Positions 16,304 through 25,108 of a stretch of 64,000 nucleotides of DNA are shown here, piece by piece. The DNA is taken from the NCBI GenBank assembly GCA_025699005.1, contig JAILWI010000004.1, forward strand, positions 62,001 through 126,000. Reading direction: 5' to 3'. Each line of letters starts with the position of its first letter. The stretch's first letter is position 1. Origin of the DNA: Chloroflexota bacterium. GTDB lineage: Bacteria > Chloroflexota > Limnocylindria > QHBO01. Under the pieces are notes generated by a model, which saw nothing but the letters and a program-made list of their open reading frames with translations, did no database searches and was not told the DNA's origin. The position numbers were made by a program, and so were the translations under genes.

Positions 16304-17116
16304 ATGGCGAAGGACTCCCTGCTGCCCTTGCGTGACGTGCGACGGCACCTGCGCGTCCTCGGCGAGCGCTACGTGGGGATGCGGGAGATCCCGACGAAGG
16401 CCATCGTGGGGTCCGTCGATCGGTCGGTGGACTTCGATCGGTTCTTCCGCACGCGGCGGCGCGAGCTTCGACGCCGGATGGATGCCCTGCGCAAGGTGTT
16501 CGCCGACCGGCCGATGCCGCCGATCTCGGTCTACGGGGCGGGCGGCCTGTACTTCGTCATCGACGGGCATCACCGCGTGGCACTGGCGCGCCAGGAGAAG
16601 GCGGAGTTCATGGACGCCGAGGTGACGGAGATCGAGACCTCGCATCGGCTGCATCCGGAAGTTGACATCCTGGAGCTGATCCACACCGAGCAGCATCGGC
16701 GCTTCAGGGAGGAGACCGAGCTGGCCGAAGCGGCGCCGGACGCGGTGATCCAGTTCTCGCGGCCCATCGGGTACGGCGAGCTGCTCCAGGTCATCCGCTC
16801 ACACGCCTACGAGCTGAGTCGTGATCGTGGTGAGCTCATCTCGCCGAAGGACGCGACGCGACACTGGTACGAGCGCAGCTGGCTGCCGGCCCTGGCGGCG
16901 ATCGAATCGAGCGGGCTGCGTGCGGCATACGACTTCAAGACCGATGGCGACCGCTACCTGTGGACCTACCGCAAGCTGCAGGAGCTCAGGGCCTCCGACC
17001 CGGCCGCCACCTGGGATGCTGCGGCTGCCGCCCTTGCGCGGCTGCCGGTGGCGCGGAGCCACCGCCGCGAGACCCTCGCGATGCGCCGGGAGCCCCTCCC
17101 GACGCGCGATGGTTAG
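16304..17116 (+). CDS. ParB/sulfiredoxin-fold nuclease-like domain protein
   Basis: Protein of 270 aa. Around residues 75-100 is the ParB/Srx-type motif: a strand, then VIDGHHRVALARQ, which in this superfamily binds a nucleotide phosphate (the G-H-R segment). The region before it (VGSVDRSVDFDRFF) and the C-terminal helical part are not assigned; there is no ParB-type helix-turn-helix, and parA or parS are absent. Members of this broader group include ParB-like CTPases, sulfiredoxins and small nucleases. A chromosome-partition role is therefore not claimed. It is probably cotranscribed with the 96-aa protein before it. Confidence 0.75.
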   Translation: MAKDSLLPLRDVRRHLRVLGERYVGMREIPTKAIVGSVDRSVDFDRFFRTRRRELRRRMDALRKVFADRPMPPISVYGAGGLYFVIDGHHRVALARQEKAEFMDAEVTEIETSHRLHPEVDILELIHTEQHRRFREETELAEAAPDAVIQFSRPIGYGELLQVIRSHAYELSRDRGELISPKDATRHWYERSWLPALAAIESSGLRAAYDFKTDGDRYLWTYRKLQELRASDPAATWDAAAAALARLPVARSHRRETLAMRREPLPTRDG

Positions 17117-17127
17117 CGCGCAGGCAT

Positions 17128-17934
17128 TCAGCTCGGGAGCAACCCCTTCATCTGGTTGGCGATGAACCCCGCGGCACGACGGGGGCTCAGCCGGTAGATG
17201 CGGTCCATGAACTTCGCATCGCTGCCGACCATCACGCGATAGGCGTCTTTCGCCATTCCGTCGAGGATGATGCGGGCGGCCTTGTCGGCCGCCATGGTGC
17301 GGCCGGCCATCTTCTCGGCGTCGGCCGCGCTGGTCGGCACGTCGACGTCGGAGTTCTCGGTGATGTTCGTCGCCACCGCACCGGGGAAGACGACCGTCAC
17401 GCGGACGTTCGTGCCACGGCACTCGGAGTGCAGGCCCTCCGTCAGCAGCTTCACGGCGGCCTTCGACGCCCCGTAGACCGACTGTCCGGGGACCGGCAGG
17501 AAGCCGCCCATGCTCGAGACGTTCACGATATGACCCTCCGGGCGCGCGAGGAGGGCGGGCAGGAACGTCTTGGTGAAGTACAGCGTGCCCAGCCAGTTCA
17601 CACCGAAGACCCGATCGATCGCGTCGTACGGAAGGTCCTTGAGCCGCAGGAATGGCTGGATGATCCCCGCGCAGTGGATGAGCCCGTCGACCGCGCCGTG
17701 ATGGTCGATGACAGCATTCGGCAGCGCCTCCACGGCCGGTCGGTCGGCCACGTCGAGGGTGTGCGTCGACAGGCGCTCGCCCGCAGCCGCCAGCTGGGCC
17801 GTCTCGGTCAGGGTGACCGGGTTGATGTCGCATGCGGCGACTCGAGCGCCGCGGCGGAGCGCCTCGAGCGCCACCTCGCGACCGATCCCGCTTCCGGCGC
17901 CGGTCACGACCAGAACCTTGTTCACAGCCTTCAT
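17128..17934 (-). CDS. Short-chain dehydrogenase/reductase
   Basis: Classical SDR of 268 aa: TGAGSGIG cofactor loop near the start, CDIN after the second strand (an Asp that favours NAD(H)), a CAGI segment, the NVSSMGG serine strand, YGASK catalytic Tyr-Lys, and PGAVATNI after the active site. The C-terminus (FMDRIYRLSPRRAAGFI) resembles SDRs near steroid- or fatty-acid-handling genes, but the substrate is open. The ATG at 17934 has GGGAGG upstream. It starts 61 bp after the hydrolase stop and may be the last gene of the ArsR-led operon. Confidence 0.92.
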   Translation of the reverse strand: MKAVNKVLVVTGAGSGIGREVALEALRRGARVAACDINPVTLTETAQLAAAGERLSTHTLDVADRPAVEALPNAVIDHHGAVDGLIHCAGIIQPFLRLKDLPYDAIDRVFGVNWLGTLYFTKTFLPALLARPEGHIVNVSSMGGFLPVPGQSVYGASKAAVKLLTEGLHSECRGTNVRVTVVFPGAVATNITENSDVDVPTSAADAEKMAGRTMAADKAARIILDGMAKDAYRVMVGSDAKFMDRIYRLSPRRAAGFIANQMKGLLPS

Positions 17935-17995
17935 TGAATAGCCTCCCAGCAGGAGGCTACGCCGGAGTCGATGGCGTGGCTGGGGCCGTTCGGCC

Positions 17996-18883
17996 CTATT
18001 CGGCAGGCTGGTCGAGCACCTCGCGCAGCTTCGCCGCGAACGCATCGGGCTCCCCGGTCTGACCGTACTCACCACCGAGGAATCCGCCATGGCCGCCGGG
18101 AAAGGCTACGGCCGCCGACCCGAGCCGCTCGGCTGCAGCCTCGGCCGCGCGGTGAGCCAGCTCGCCATCGGACTCTTCGCCCGCAGCGATCACGATTCGC
18201 GTCGAGGCGGCGCGCAGTGCGTCGAAGTCGGGCTCGTAGTGCGTTGAGCTGATCATGTTCTGGCCGAGCAGCGCGTCGGTGCGCGAGCCATCGTCCTCGG
18301 CCGGCATCCCGAACATCGCCGGATCCGGCGCCGGCTGGGCGGCGAACTCGGCAGTCATCGGCCCCCTGTGGCTGACGACGGCGATGAAGTGCGCCATCCC
18401 CGCGCCGAACCCGCTGCGCAGGTAGGTCTCGTGCACGGCGCGAGACACGGCCAACGCTCCCTCGCGGTCGGGCACGATCGACGCAAGCGGCGGCTCGTGA
18501 GCCACGAGCGTGCGCACGTCGTCCGGATGCTTTGCCACGAGGGCGAGAGCGTTCACCGCACCGCCGCTGCTCGCGAACAGGTCCACCGGACCCGCATCGA
18601 GCGCCCGGATGAGCCGATGGAGGTCGTCCGCGTGCTCCTCGGGCGTCGACGGGCTTGACGGATCCCGCTTCGTGCTTCGTTCCACGCCTCGCGGGTCATA
18701 GGTCACGACGGTTCGGTCCGCAAAGTGGCGAGCCAGGGTGCCGAAGCCGCTGGCCCCCATCGGTGAGCCGATCAGCAGCAGGATCGGCGCGGAGGTCTCG
18801 GAGGTCGGCCGGATGTCATAGGCCAGCGTCGCGCCCTCAGTCTCGAGGGTGTGGGTGCTCGGTTGGGTCGTGGTCGTGGTCAT
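17996..18883 (-). CDS. Alpha/beta hydrolase in the ArsR-AHSA1 operon
   Basis: Protein of 295 aa with a Thr-rich start, LLLIGSPMGA oxyanion region, YDPRGVERS, FASSGGAV (nucleophile elbow with Ser in a S-S-G-G pattern), LVAHEPPL and a C-terminal FPGGHGGFLGG with the catalytic His. Similar hydrolases commonly accompany ArsR/AHSA1 pairs in high-GC bacteria. Third gene of the run starting at 19783, separated by 49 bp from the AHSA1 gene. Substrate unknown. Confidence 0.88.
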   Translation of the reverse strand: MTTTTTQPSTHTLETEGATLAYDIRPTSETSAPILLLIGSPMGASGFGTLARHFADRTVVTYDPRGVERSTKRDPSSPSTPEEHADDLHRLIRALDAGPVDLFASSGGAVNALALVAKHPDDVRTLVAHEPPLASIVPDREGALAVSRAVHETYLRSGFGAGMAHFIAVVSHRGPMTAEFAAQPAPDPAMFGMPAEDDGSRTDALLGQNMISSTHYEPDFDALRAASTRIVIAAGEESDGELAHRAAEAAAERLGSAAVAFPGGHGGFLGGEYGQTGEPDAFAAKLREVLDQPAE

Positions 18884-18932
18884 GCTCGGGTCCCTGGTGT
18901 GTGGTGACTGAGACGCGCCTGGCGGTCGGTCC

Positions 18933-19448
18933 TCATCGGTCGGGGATCGGCGCGACGGCGTCCTCCGCGAGGATGGCGTCGATCTGCCCCACGGCTTCGG
19001 TGATGCCCTGCTCCATGCCCATCGCCAGGACCTGCTCCATGGCATCGGCGTTGGGGAAGATGCTCTCGATCGACATCCGGGTGCGCCCGTCGCCGATCTC
19101 CTCGATCGTGACCTTGCCCTCGTTGCTGGGGAGGGCGTCGTTGGGCGTGCCATCGGCGTTCGCGAAGCCGTCACGGAATGCCAGACGATGCGGAGGGTCG
19201 ATGTGAAGGACCTCCCAGTATCCGTGCACCTCGTCGCCCTCGGGTCCGGTCATGTGGTACGCGACGTGGCCGCCGGGGGACAGCTCGTGCTTCGTGAAGG
19301 TGGCTGGGTACGTGGGTGGCCCCCACCAGCGCTCGAGCTGGCGCGGATCGGCCCACAGCTGCCACACGCGGTCCGGCGAGGCGTCGAACTCGGCCTCCAG
19401 GGTCATCCTCAGTGTCTGCGGGTCCTTGCGGACGGCGGTGACGGTCAT
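18933..19448 (-). CDS. SRPBCC/AHSA1-type START-fold protein
   Basis: Protein of 171 aa with the helix-grip ligand-binding fold: FDASPDRVWQLWADPRQLERWWGPP at the start is the hallmark of AHSA1-like SRPBCC proteins, and the long C-terminal helix (MEQGITEAVGQIDAILAE) closes the pocket. These bind hydrophobic ligands; the bacterial ones next to ArsR genes have no settled function. Its ATG overlaps the ArsR stop by four bases (ATGA), so it is translationally coupled and under the same promoter. Confidence 0.92.
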   Translation of the reverse strand: MTVTAVRKDPQTLRMTLEAEFDASPDRVWQLWADPRQLERWWGPPTYPATFTKHELSPGGHVAYHMTGPEGDEVHGYWEVLHIDPPHRLAFRDGFANADGTPNDALPSNEGKVTIEEIGDGRTRMSIESIFPNADAMEQVLAMGMEQGITEAVGQIDAILAEDAVAPIPDR

Positions 19449-19783
19449 GGGTGGGTCTCCTTCCCCTCTGAGACGAGCTCGGTCATGCGGTCGATCCGAC
19501 CGCGCCACAGCTCTTCGTATCGGTCGAGCAGGCGGCGCGCGGCGCGCAGCCCTTCGAGATTGGTGCGGACGACCTTGCGTCGCCCGATGCGCTGCTTGGT
19601 GACGAGCCCCGCCCGCTCGAGGATTGCGACGTGCTTCTGCACCGCCGCGAAGCTCATGGGGTAGTGACCGGCCAGTTCGGCGATCCCCTCCTCGGCGTCG
19701 ATCGCGCGGCGCACGATGTCCCGGCGGGTATGGTCCGCCAGCGCGCCGAACATGAGGTCGAATTCGGGAGCAGTCATCTGCAT
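19445..19783 (-). CDS. ArsR-family HTH repressor
   Basis: Winged-helix regulator of 112 aa: FGALADHTRRDIVRR opening, YPMSFAAVQKHVAILERAGLV recognition helix, and IGRRKVVRT wing. No CxC or metal-binding pair is visible, so it is probably one of the non-metal ArsR proteins paired with AHSA1 partners. The ATG at 19783 lies at the predicted transcription start; a second ATG at 19777 is possible. A perfect 8-bp inverted repeat covering the -10 box lies directly upstream, which predicts autorepression of the ArsR-AHSA1-hydrolase run. Confidence 0.92.
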   Translation of the reverse strand: MQMTAPEFDLMFGALADHTRRDIVRRAIDAEEGIAELAGHYPMSFAAVQKHVAILERAGLVTKQRIGRRKVVRTNLEGLRAARRLLDRYEELWRGRIDRMTELVSEGKETHP

Positions 19784-19785
19784 TG

Positions 19786-19819
19786 ATACAACCATACGGT
19801 TGTATAACTGCGGTGTCAA
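19786..19819 (-). promoter_or_regulatory. ArsR promoter with overlapping palindromic operator
   Basis: Reading the minus strand: a perfect -35 TTGACA (19814-19819), a 17-base spacer, and a -10 TATGGT (19791-19796). The palindrome ATACAACC-N4-GGTTGTAT (19786-19805) covers the -10 and start region. The ArsR ATG begins three bases after the palindrome, so the transcript is leaderless or nearly so. Operator assignment is inference from position; the bases are read directly. Confidence 0.72.
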
Positions 19820-19865
19820 GACGCGGTGTCAGGTGCCCACGGGCTGATAAGGTCACCGGTGCGAG

Positions 19866-20396
19866 ATGAACATCTGGTCGAACCTCTACCGGCATCACCG
19901 ATGGGCCAACCTCGTCCTGATCGACTTCCTGTCGGGGCTGGAGCGTGACCAGCTGTCGCTGACGGTGCCTGGAACCTACGGGACCTCGATCGACACGGTC
20001 CGCCACCTCGTCTCGAGCGATGCCGACTACGTGCGCATCATCCCCGACACGCCCGAGGTGCCGCAGGTGTCGGACGAGGGTCCGTTCGGCGGCTGGGACG
20101 AGCTGCGGCGCGTTGCCGACGCCTCCGGCACCGCGCTCATCGACTACGCCGACGGGCGCACCGAGGATCGCTTCTTCGTGGACATCGATGATGGTGAGGC
20201 GTTCGAGCTCGCGACGTCCATGCTCCTGGCGCAGATCGTCCACCACGCCACCGACCATCGCAGCCAGATCCGGACGACGCTCTCGGCGCACGGGATCGAC
20301 TCGCCGGAGCTCTCGGTCTGGGCATGGCGCAGGAGCGACGAGGGGCGCGCCGTTCTTCGGGAGCTCTCGGCGCAGGCGGCCGAGGCTGGCGCATGA
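19866..20396 (+). CDS. DinB-family protein
   Basis: Four-helix-bundle protein of 176 aa. HHRWANLVLIDFL at the start and VRHLVSSDADYV supply one metal-binding His, and IVHHATDHRSQI around residue 125 supplies the other two, the three-His pattern of DinB/YfiT proteins. The family includes thiol-dependent S-transferases and proteins of unknown role; despite the name it is not DNA polymerase IV. It overlaps the oxidoreductase gene by four bases (ATGA), so the two are coupled. It diverges from the ArsR operon. Confidence 0.9.
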   Translation: MNIWSNLYRHHRWANLVLIDFLSGLERDQLSLTVPGTYGTSIDTVRHLVSSDADYVRIIPDTPEVPQVSDEGPFGGWDELRRVADASGTALIDYADGRTEDRFFVDIDDGEAFELATSMLLAQIVHHATDHRSQIRTTLSAHGIDSPELSVWAWRRSDEGRAVLRELSAQAAEAGA

Positions 20397-21388
20397 GAGC
20401 AGCGATCAAGAACCGCTACGGCCCGCCCGAGGTCGTGGAGGTCCGGGAGGTCGATGTCCCGGTTCCGTTCGAGGAGCAGGTTCTCATCCGTGTTCGGGCC
20501 GCTTCCGTCAATCGGGCCGACCTCGACACGATCAAGCCAAAGCCGAGCTTTACCCGCTTGTTCATGGGCTTTCGCCGGCCGCGGGACAGCAGCGTCGGCT
20601 TCGATGCCGCCGGGGTCGTGGAGTCCGTCGGAGCGAATGTCACCAGCTTCAAGCCGGGCGACGAGGTCTTCACCGACATGTTCGCGTCCGGGCGCAGCGG
20701 CGGCGGGTTCGCAGAGTACGTCTGCGCGAGTGAGACGGCCGTGCAGCCGATCCCGACCGGCATGTCATTCGAGGAGGCCGCCACGCTGCCGCACTCGGCG
20801 ATCCTGGCGCTCCAGGGGCTACGGCTCGGCAGCGGCCGGACGGTCCAGCCCGGCGATCGGGTCCTGATCGACGGTGCATCCGGCAACGTCGGCCCGTTCG
20901 CCGTTCAGATCGCCAAGGCGATGGGGGCCGAGGTGACCGGTGTCGCCAGCGGTGACAAGCTCGACTTCGTGCGTTCCCTTGGCGCCGATCACGTGCTCGA
21001 TTACACCAAGGTCGACTACACCAGGGCCGATGAGCGCTATGACTGGATCGTGGCCGTCGATACCCACCACCCACTCCGTCGCGTCCGGCGAGCGCTGCGA
21101 CCGAACGGCGTGTACGTGACGATGGGCGGTGAGACGGGCAGCATCCTCGCCGCGATGGTGGGTGGACCGCTCATCTCGAGGTTCAGCGACCGCTGGAGCG
21201 GCCTGCTGCTGTGGTGGAAGCCGATGCACGCGCCGGACGTGGAGACGCTGAAGGAGCACATCGCAGCCGGCCGGGTCAAGCCGGTGATCGATCGCACTTA
21301 CCCGCTCAGCCAGGTCGTCGATGCGCTCCGATGGATCGAGGACGGGCACGCGCGCGGCAAGGTCGTGATCACCGTCGCGGACGGATGA
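20393..21388 (+). CDS. NAD(P)-dependent quinone-oxidoreductase-like MDR enzyme
   Basis: Medium-chain dehydrogenase/reductase of 331 aa. The N-terminal GroES-like domain has SVNRADLDTIKP and GFDAAGVVESVG; the Rossmann domain has IDGASGNVGPFAVQIAKAMGAEV and a DYTKVDYT segment. The zinc-ligand residues of alcohol dehydrogenases are missing, so it belongs with zinc-independent quinone oxidoreductases/enoyl reductases. The C-terminal HARGKVVITV ending is typical. It is coupled to the DinB gene upstream; no pathway partners are visible. Confidence 0.92.
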   Translation: MRAAIKNRYGPPEVVEVREVDVPVPFEEQVLIRVRAASVNRADLDTIKPKPSFTRLFMGFRRPRDSSVGFDAAGVVESVGANVTSFKPGDEVFTDMFASGRSGGGFAEYVCASETAVQPIPTGMSFEEAATLPHSAILALQGLRLGSGRTVQPGDRVLIDGASGNVGPFAVQIAKAMGAEVTGVASGDKLDFVRSLGADHVLDYTKVDYTRADERYDWIVAVDTHHPLRRVRRALRPNGVYVTMGGETGSILAAMVGGPLISRFSDRWSGLLLWWKPMHAPDVETLKEHIAAGRVKPVIDRTYPLSQVVDALRWIEDGHARGKVVITVADG

Positions 21389-21418
21389 GGACGCGATCGC
21401 GGCCGGTCGATCGTCAGC

Positions 21419-21985
21419 TCATCGGTCTGCCGGCGCGAATGACCGGATCTCGACGCCCGAGGCGAAGGTTCGGCGATCCACCGGTCGGAGGCGGAGGGGT
21501 GCATCGAGCGCCGGCCAGTACGGGGTGCCGGCACCGAGCACGATGGGATGAACCACGACGTGATACTGGTCGACGAGGCCGCGCTCCACGAACTGCCCCG
21601 CCAGGTTGGGCCCGGCCACGCCGAGGTCGCCGTCGAACTCGCGGCGGATCTCGGTGAGCACGTCACCCACATCACCGCGCACGAGCCGCGAGTTGTGGTC
21701 CACCCGATCGAGGGTGGTGGAGAAAACGATCTTCGGGATCGCGTTCCAGATCCGGGCGAACTCGCGCGTCGTCTCGGTCGCGTCCGACGCGTGCTCCGCG
21801 TCGGGCCAGTAGGCGGCCATCACCTCGTAGAGGCGTCGTCCATAGAGCTCGGCCGCCAGCCCCCGGGTGTGGTCGTTGAACCATCGGTGGAGCTCGTCGT
21901 CGACGAGCGCCCAGTCGAGGCTGCGATCAGGCGTCTCGACGAACCCGTCGAGCGAGACGTTGAAGGTGTAGATCAGCTTTCCCAT
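21419..21985 (-). CDS. Dihydrofolate reductase-like (RibD C-terminal) protein
   Basis: Protein of 188 aa of the DHFR-like RibD_C family: YTFNVSLDGFVETPD at the start, LYGRRLYEVM in the centre, FSTTLDRVDHNSRLVRGDV and a VAGPNLAGQFVERGLVDQYHVVVHPIVLGAG segment. Standalone members are NADPH-dependent reductases of unknown substrate and are not the essential folate enzyme. It follows the MDR gene in the opposite orientation, with 30 bp between stops. Confidence 0.92.
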   Translation of the reverse strand: MGKLIYTFNVSLDGFVETPDRSLDWALVDDELHRWFNDHTRGLAAELYGRRLYEVMAAYWPDAEHASDATETTREFARIWNAIPKIVFSTTLDRVDHNSRLVRGDVGDVLTEIRREFDGDLGVAGPNLAGQFVERGLVDQYHVVVHPIVLGAGTPYWPALDAPLRLRPVDRRTFASGVEIRSFAPADR

Positions 21986-22100
21986 GGCCGTCGCCTCCGT
22001 GTGCGCGGTCGAGAGGCGTCAGCCGATACATCGCTACTCATATAGCCGCTGACACCGCCGAGCATCGCTCGGATCGCGAAGAAGCCCGCCAGCGTGGCCG

Positions 22101-22559
22101 TCAGCTCACTGCCTTCTTCACCAGCTCGGCGATCCGCTTCTCATCGGCCCTTGTCAGCTTCGTCAGCGCGAACGCGGTCGGCCACATGGCGCCGTCGTCC
22201 AGGTTCGCCGCGTCGTTGAAACCCAGGGTCGCGTACCGCGCCTTGAACTTGGCTGCTGACTGGAAGAAGCAGACGACCTTGCCGTCCTTGGCGTACGCCG
22301 GCATGCCGTACCAGGTGCGGGAGGTCAGCTCCGGTGCGCTCTCCTTGACGATCGCGTGAATGCGCTCGGCCATGGCTCGGTCCGAATCGGGCATCTCGGC
22401 GATCTTCTCGAGGACATCGGCCTCGCCGTCGCCCTTCTTGCCCGCGGCCTTCTTGAGCTCCTTGGCGTGCTCCTTCATGGCGGCACGCTCTTCATCGGTC
22501 CAGCCTTCGACCGGTGTGCTTCGGCCCGCGCTCTTCGCGGGCTGCTTCGTCTGGGTCAT
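22101..22559 (-). CDS. DUF1801 (YdhG-like) protein
   Basis: Protein of 152 aa. A lysine-rich N-terminal helix ([23 protein letters not shown] region) precedes the DUF1801 fold: [50 protein letters not shown]. The family is small and cytosolic; some members help load iron into ferritin-like proteins in Firmicutes, which cannot be assumed here. The ATG at 22559 is preceded by GGGGAACC on the minus strand. Confidence 0.85.
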   Translation of the reverse strand: MTQTKQPAKSAGRSTPVEGWTDEERAAMKEHAKELKKAAGKKGDGEADVLEKIAEMPDSDRAMAERIHAIVKESAPELTSRTWYGMPAYAKDGKVVCFFQSAAKFKARYATLGFNDAANLDDGAMWPTAFALTKLTRADEKRIAELVKKAVS

Positions 22560-22830
22560 CGTGGGTTCCCCTTCTGGATGATCGATGCGCCGAGCTTCGC
22601 CACGACGAGCGGATTGGCGCATTCGCGGTCCGTTCTGGTCATTCGCACGGCGCAGCAGGACGAGGTCGCTGCGATTCACGACACGATACCCCGACCCGGT
22701 CCGTGGTTCAGATCGGGAGTCACCCGCGTGCCGTGAGACGCGACGGATGTCTCTTGCGTGGGTGAGGATGATCAGCGCAGGCGCGCCACGGTGGCGCGTC
22801 GCGCCGGTTCCATCGAGGAGGCCGCCCGAG

Positions 22831-23253
22831 ATGCGCTTCGAGAAGTCGATCGAGATCAACGCCTCACAGCAGCGAGTCTGGGACGTGCTGAGCGACCTCG
22901 AGGCATGGCCACAGCGTATCGAGACCGTCGACACGGTCGAGCTCCTGACACCCGCGCCCATCACCACCGGCAGCCGCCTCCGGCTCAAGCAGCCGAAGCT
23001 GCCCGAGGGCACGTGGGAGATCACCGCCTGGGATGCGCCCTCGTACTTCGAGTGGCGGTCGAAGAGCTCGGGCGTGACCAACGTCGCCGGCCATCGGGTC
23101 GAGGCGCTCGACGACGGCCGCGCGCGCTTGACGCTGGAGCTCGACATGCGCGGGTTGCTCATCCCGATCATCGGCCTCTTCTACCGCGACCTCACGAACC
23201 GCTACGTGACGCTCGAGGCCGAGGGCATGAAGCGGGCGGCGGAATCGGCCTAG
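22831..23253 (+). CDS. SRPBCC-family polyketide-cyclase-like protein
   Basis: Helix-grip fold protein of 140 aa: [26 protein letters not shown] at the start and a C-terminal helix ending [13 protein letters not shown]. It is one domain long and has no fusion. Members bind hydrophobic small molecules; the function is unknown. The frame upstream to 22585 lacks domain character, so the ATG at 22831, which directly begins the first strand, is preferred. It converges with the EamA transporter gene. Confidence 0.87.
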   Translation: MRFEKSIEINASQQRVWDVLSDLEAWPQRIETVDTVELLTPAPITTGSRLRLKQPKLPEGTWEITAWDAPSYFEWRSKSSGVTNVAGHRVEALDDGRARLTLELDMRGLLIPIIGLFYRDLTNRYVTLEAEGMKRAAESA

Positions 23254-23276
23254 CCGCGAAGCCTCCCGACCGCGCG

Positions 23277-24197
23277 TCAGGGAACGTGGCGCGCCGTTCT
23301 CGTTGCGCCCACCGATGCGGCGACGACCATGAGCACGGCCAGCCACTGGGCCGCGTCGAGGAGCTCGCCGAGCAGCAGGAATCCGACGAGCGCCGCGACG
23401 GCCGGCTCCATGCTCATGAGCACGCCGAACACCTTCGGCGGCATCCGGCGCAGCGCCTCGAGCTCCAAGGAGTAGGGGATGACCGACGAGAGGAGCGCCA
23501 CGCCGAATCCCGCGGCAAGCACCCACGGCTCGAGCAGGGCCGAACCCGCCTCCGAGACTCCGAGGGGAACGACGACGAGCGTCGCGAGGACCATGCCGAG
23601 GGCGAGGCCACCGCCATCGGTGGTGTGACGGCCGAGCGCCGCGCTGAGCAGGATGTACGAGGCCCAGCAGGCGGCTGCCACAAGGGCGAGCAGGACGCCG
23701 ATGAGATGCAGCTCGCCGGTGCCGCCCTCGGCGAGCAGCACCACGCCGCCGGCGGCGAGCAGCGCCCAGACGCCATCCAGCCAACGGCGCGAGCCGCCGA
23801 TGGCGACCGCCAGCGGCCCGAGGAAGGTGATCGTCACCGCCACGCCGAGCGGCAGCTGCGTCAGGGCGAGGTAGAACGAGAGGTTCATGAGCCCGAGCAC
23901 GAGGCCGTAGCCGACGACGGCCGTCCAGGCCTGACGGGTCAGGCGCAGCGATGGCCGCCACACGACGAGGAGGATCAGCGCCGCGAAGGTGATGCGCAGG
24001 GTGACGCTGCCGGTGCTGCCGACGACCGGGAACAGCTGCTTCGCGAGTGCGGCGCCGATCTGGACGCTGACGATCCCCGTCAGCACCTGCGCCGTCGGCG
24101 GCACGCTGCCGAGCGCCCGGCCGGCCAACGCAAACGGACCGGGCGGGGACATCCTCTCGCCCGCGACGAGTGCGTCCGGCGCTCCTGGTTCGCTCAT
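23277..24197 (-). CDS. EamA/DMT-family transporter (RhtA-like)
   Basis: Inner-membrane protein of 306 aa with ten predicted helices arranged as two EamA repeats; the second repeat begins near residue 170. Recognisable patterns: RITFAALILLVVWRPSLR after helix 2, LTQLPLGVAVTITFLGPLAVA, and VIPYSLELEALRRMPPKVFGVLMSMEPAVAALVGFLLLGE, which is characteristic of the RhtA threonine/homoserine exporter subgroup. It is probably a metabolite or amino-acid exporter; the substrate is inferred only from subgroup. The ATG at 24197 has AGGAGA upstream. Confidence 0.92.
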   Translation of the reverse strand: MSEPGAPDALVAGERMSPPGPFALAGRALGSVPPTAQVLTGIVSVQIGAALAKQLFPVVGSTGSVTLRITFAALILLVVWRPSLRLTRQAWTAVVGYGLVLGLMNLSFYLALTQLPLGVAVTITFLGPLAVAIGGSRRWLDGVWALLAAGGVVLLAEGGTGELHLIGVLLALVAAACWASYILLSAALGRHTTDGGGLALGMVLATLVVVPLGVSEAGSALLEPWVLAAGFGVALLSSVIPYSLELEALRRMPPKVFGVLMSMEPAVAALVGFLLLGELLDAAQWLAVLMVVAASVGATRTARHVP

Positions 24198-24264
24198 GGC
24201 CGATCTCCTGCGAAGTGGTCGCCGTATCGGAAGCGGGCCGCCTCCCGTGGCAGCGTCGACGAGG

Positions 24265-24966
24265 TCAGCCGGCGTCGGGCGTGACGAGGCTGCCCATCGA
24301 TAGGGCCGCCCCGTAGTAGCGCGCATCCGGGTCCACGATGATCGCACGCGGACCGGTCCCGTTCCGGGCCAGGCGCTCGCGGGCCATCTGCTCGAACGTG
24401 ATTGTTCTCGGCCCGCCGATGTTCACGAGACCGTTGATCGGCTCGGCGACGGCGACCCGCGCGATGGCGGCGGCGACGTCATCGGCCGGGATCGGCTGGA
24501 TCAGCGCATCCGGCACCCGGACCTCGTCGCCGACGGTGAGCGACGCGATGATCCCGTCGGCGAACTCCGCGAACTGGGTGGCGCGCACGATCGAGTAGGG
24601 GAGGCCGGCTCCGCTGATGAGGCGCTCCTGGGCGACCTTGGCGCGGAAGTAGCCGGCGTCCACGCCGTCGACGCCCACGATCGACAGGGCGACGTAGTGT
24701 CCGACGCCTGCCGATCTGGCGGCCTCCACCAGGTTCGTCGTCGAGCTGGTGAAGAACGCCATCACGGCGTCCGGATCCCACTCGGACGAGTTCGTGACGT
24801 CGACGAGGACATCGGCTCCCGACAACGCATCGGCCAGGCCTTCGCGCGTCACCGAATCCACCCCGGATCGGCGAGATGCCGCGACGACATTGTGTCCGCC
24901 GAGGCGCAGGAGCTCGACGACCTTCGCGCCGATGAGACCGCTGGCACCCACGACCGTAATGTTCAT
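24265..24966 (-). CDS. NAD(P)-binding atypical SDR (NmrA/TMR-like)
   Basis: Protein of 233 aa with GASGLIG near the start, an AASRR segment favouring NADPH, DVLVDVTNSSEW, NLVEAARSAGVGHYVALSIVG, AKVAQERLISGAGLPYSIVRATQF and a C-terminal INIGG-like strand. It is the compact NAD(P)H-binding family with members such as NmrA-like sensors and quinone reductases. The Tyr-x-x-x-Lys motif is replaced by YFRAKVAQE, usual for this family. It follows the EamA gene in orientation but is separated by 67 bp. Confidence 0.9.
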   Translation of the reverse strand: MNITVVGASGLIGAKVVELLRLGGHNVVAASRRSGVDSVTREGLADALSGADVLVDVTNSSEWDPDAVMAFFTSSTTNLVEAARSAGVGHYVALSIVGVDGVDAGYFRAKVAQERLISGAGLPYSIVRATQFAEFADGIIASLTVGDEVRVPDALIQPIPADDVAAAIARVAVAEPINGLVNIGGPRTITFEQMARERLARNGTGPRAIIVDPDARYYGAALSMGSLVTPDAG

Positions 24967-25108
24967 GCAGGCATTTTCATCGTGAGCAGCCGCGGTGAGC
25001 GTCGGCGCAATGTCGCATCGGCCGTGTCAATGCGGCCGGTGGGTCAGATCGGCGCTACGCTGCGCAGCGACTTGCCGAAGGACCAGCCGATGACGTACTT
25101 CGACTGAA

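Noticed and set aside
16304..17116. Chromosome-partition parB
   Set aside because: Lacks the HTH and any ParA or parS context; only the nucleotide-binding motif is shared.
19866..20396. DNA polymerase IV gene (from the name DinB)
   Set aside because: The protein has the three-His four-helix DinB/YfiT fold, unrelated to the Y-family polymerase.
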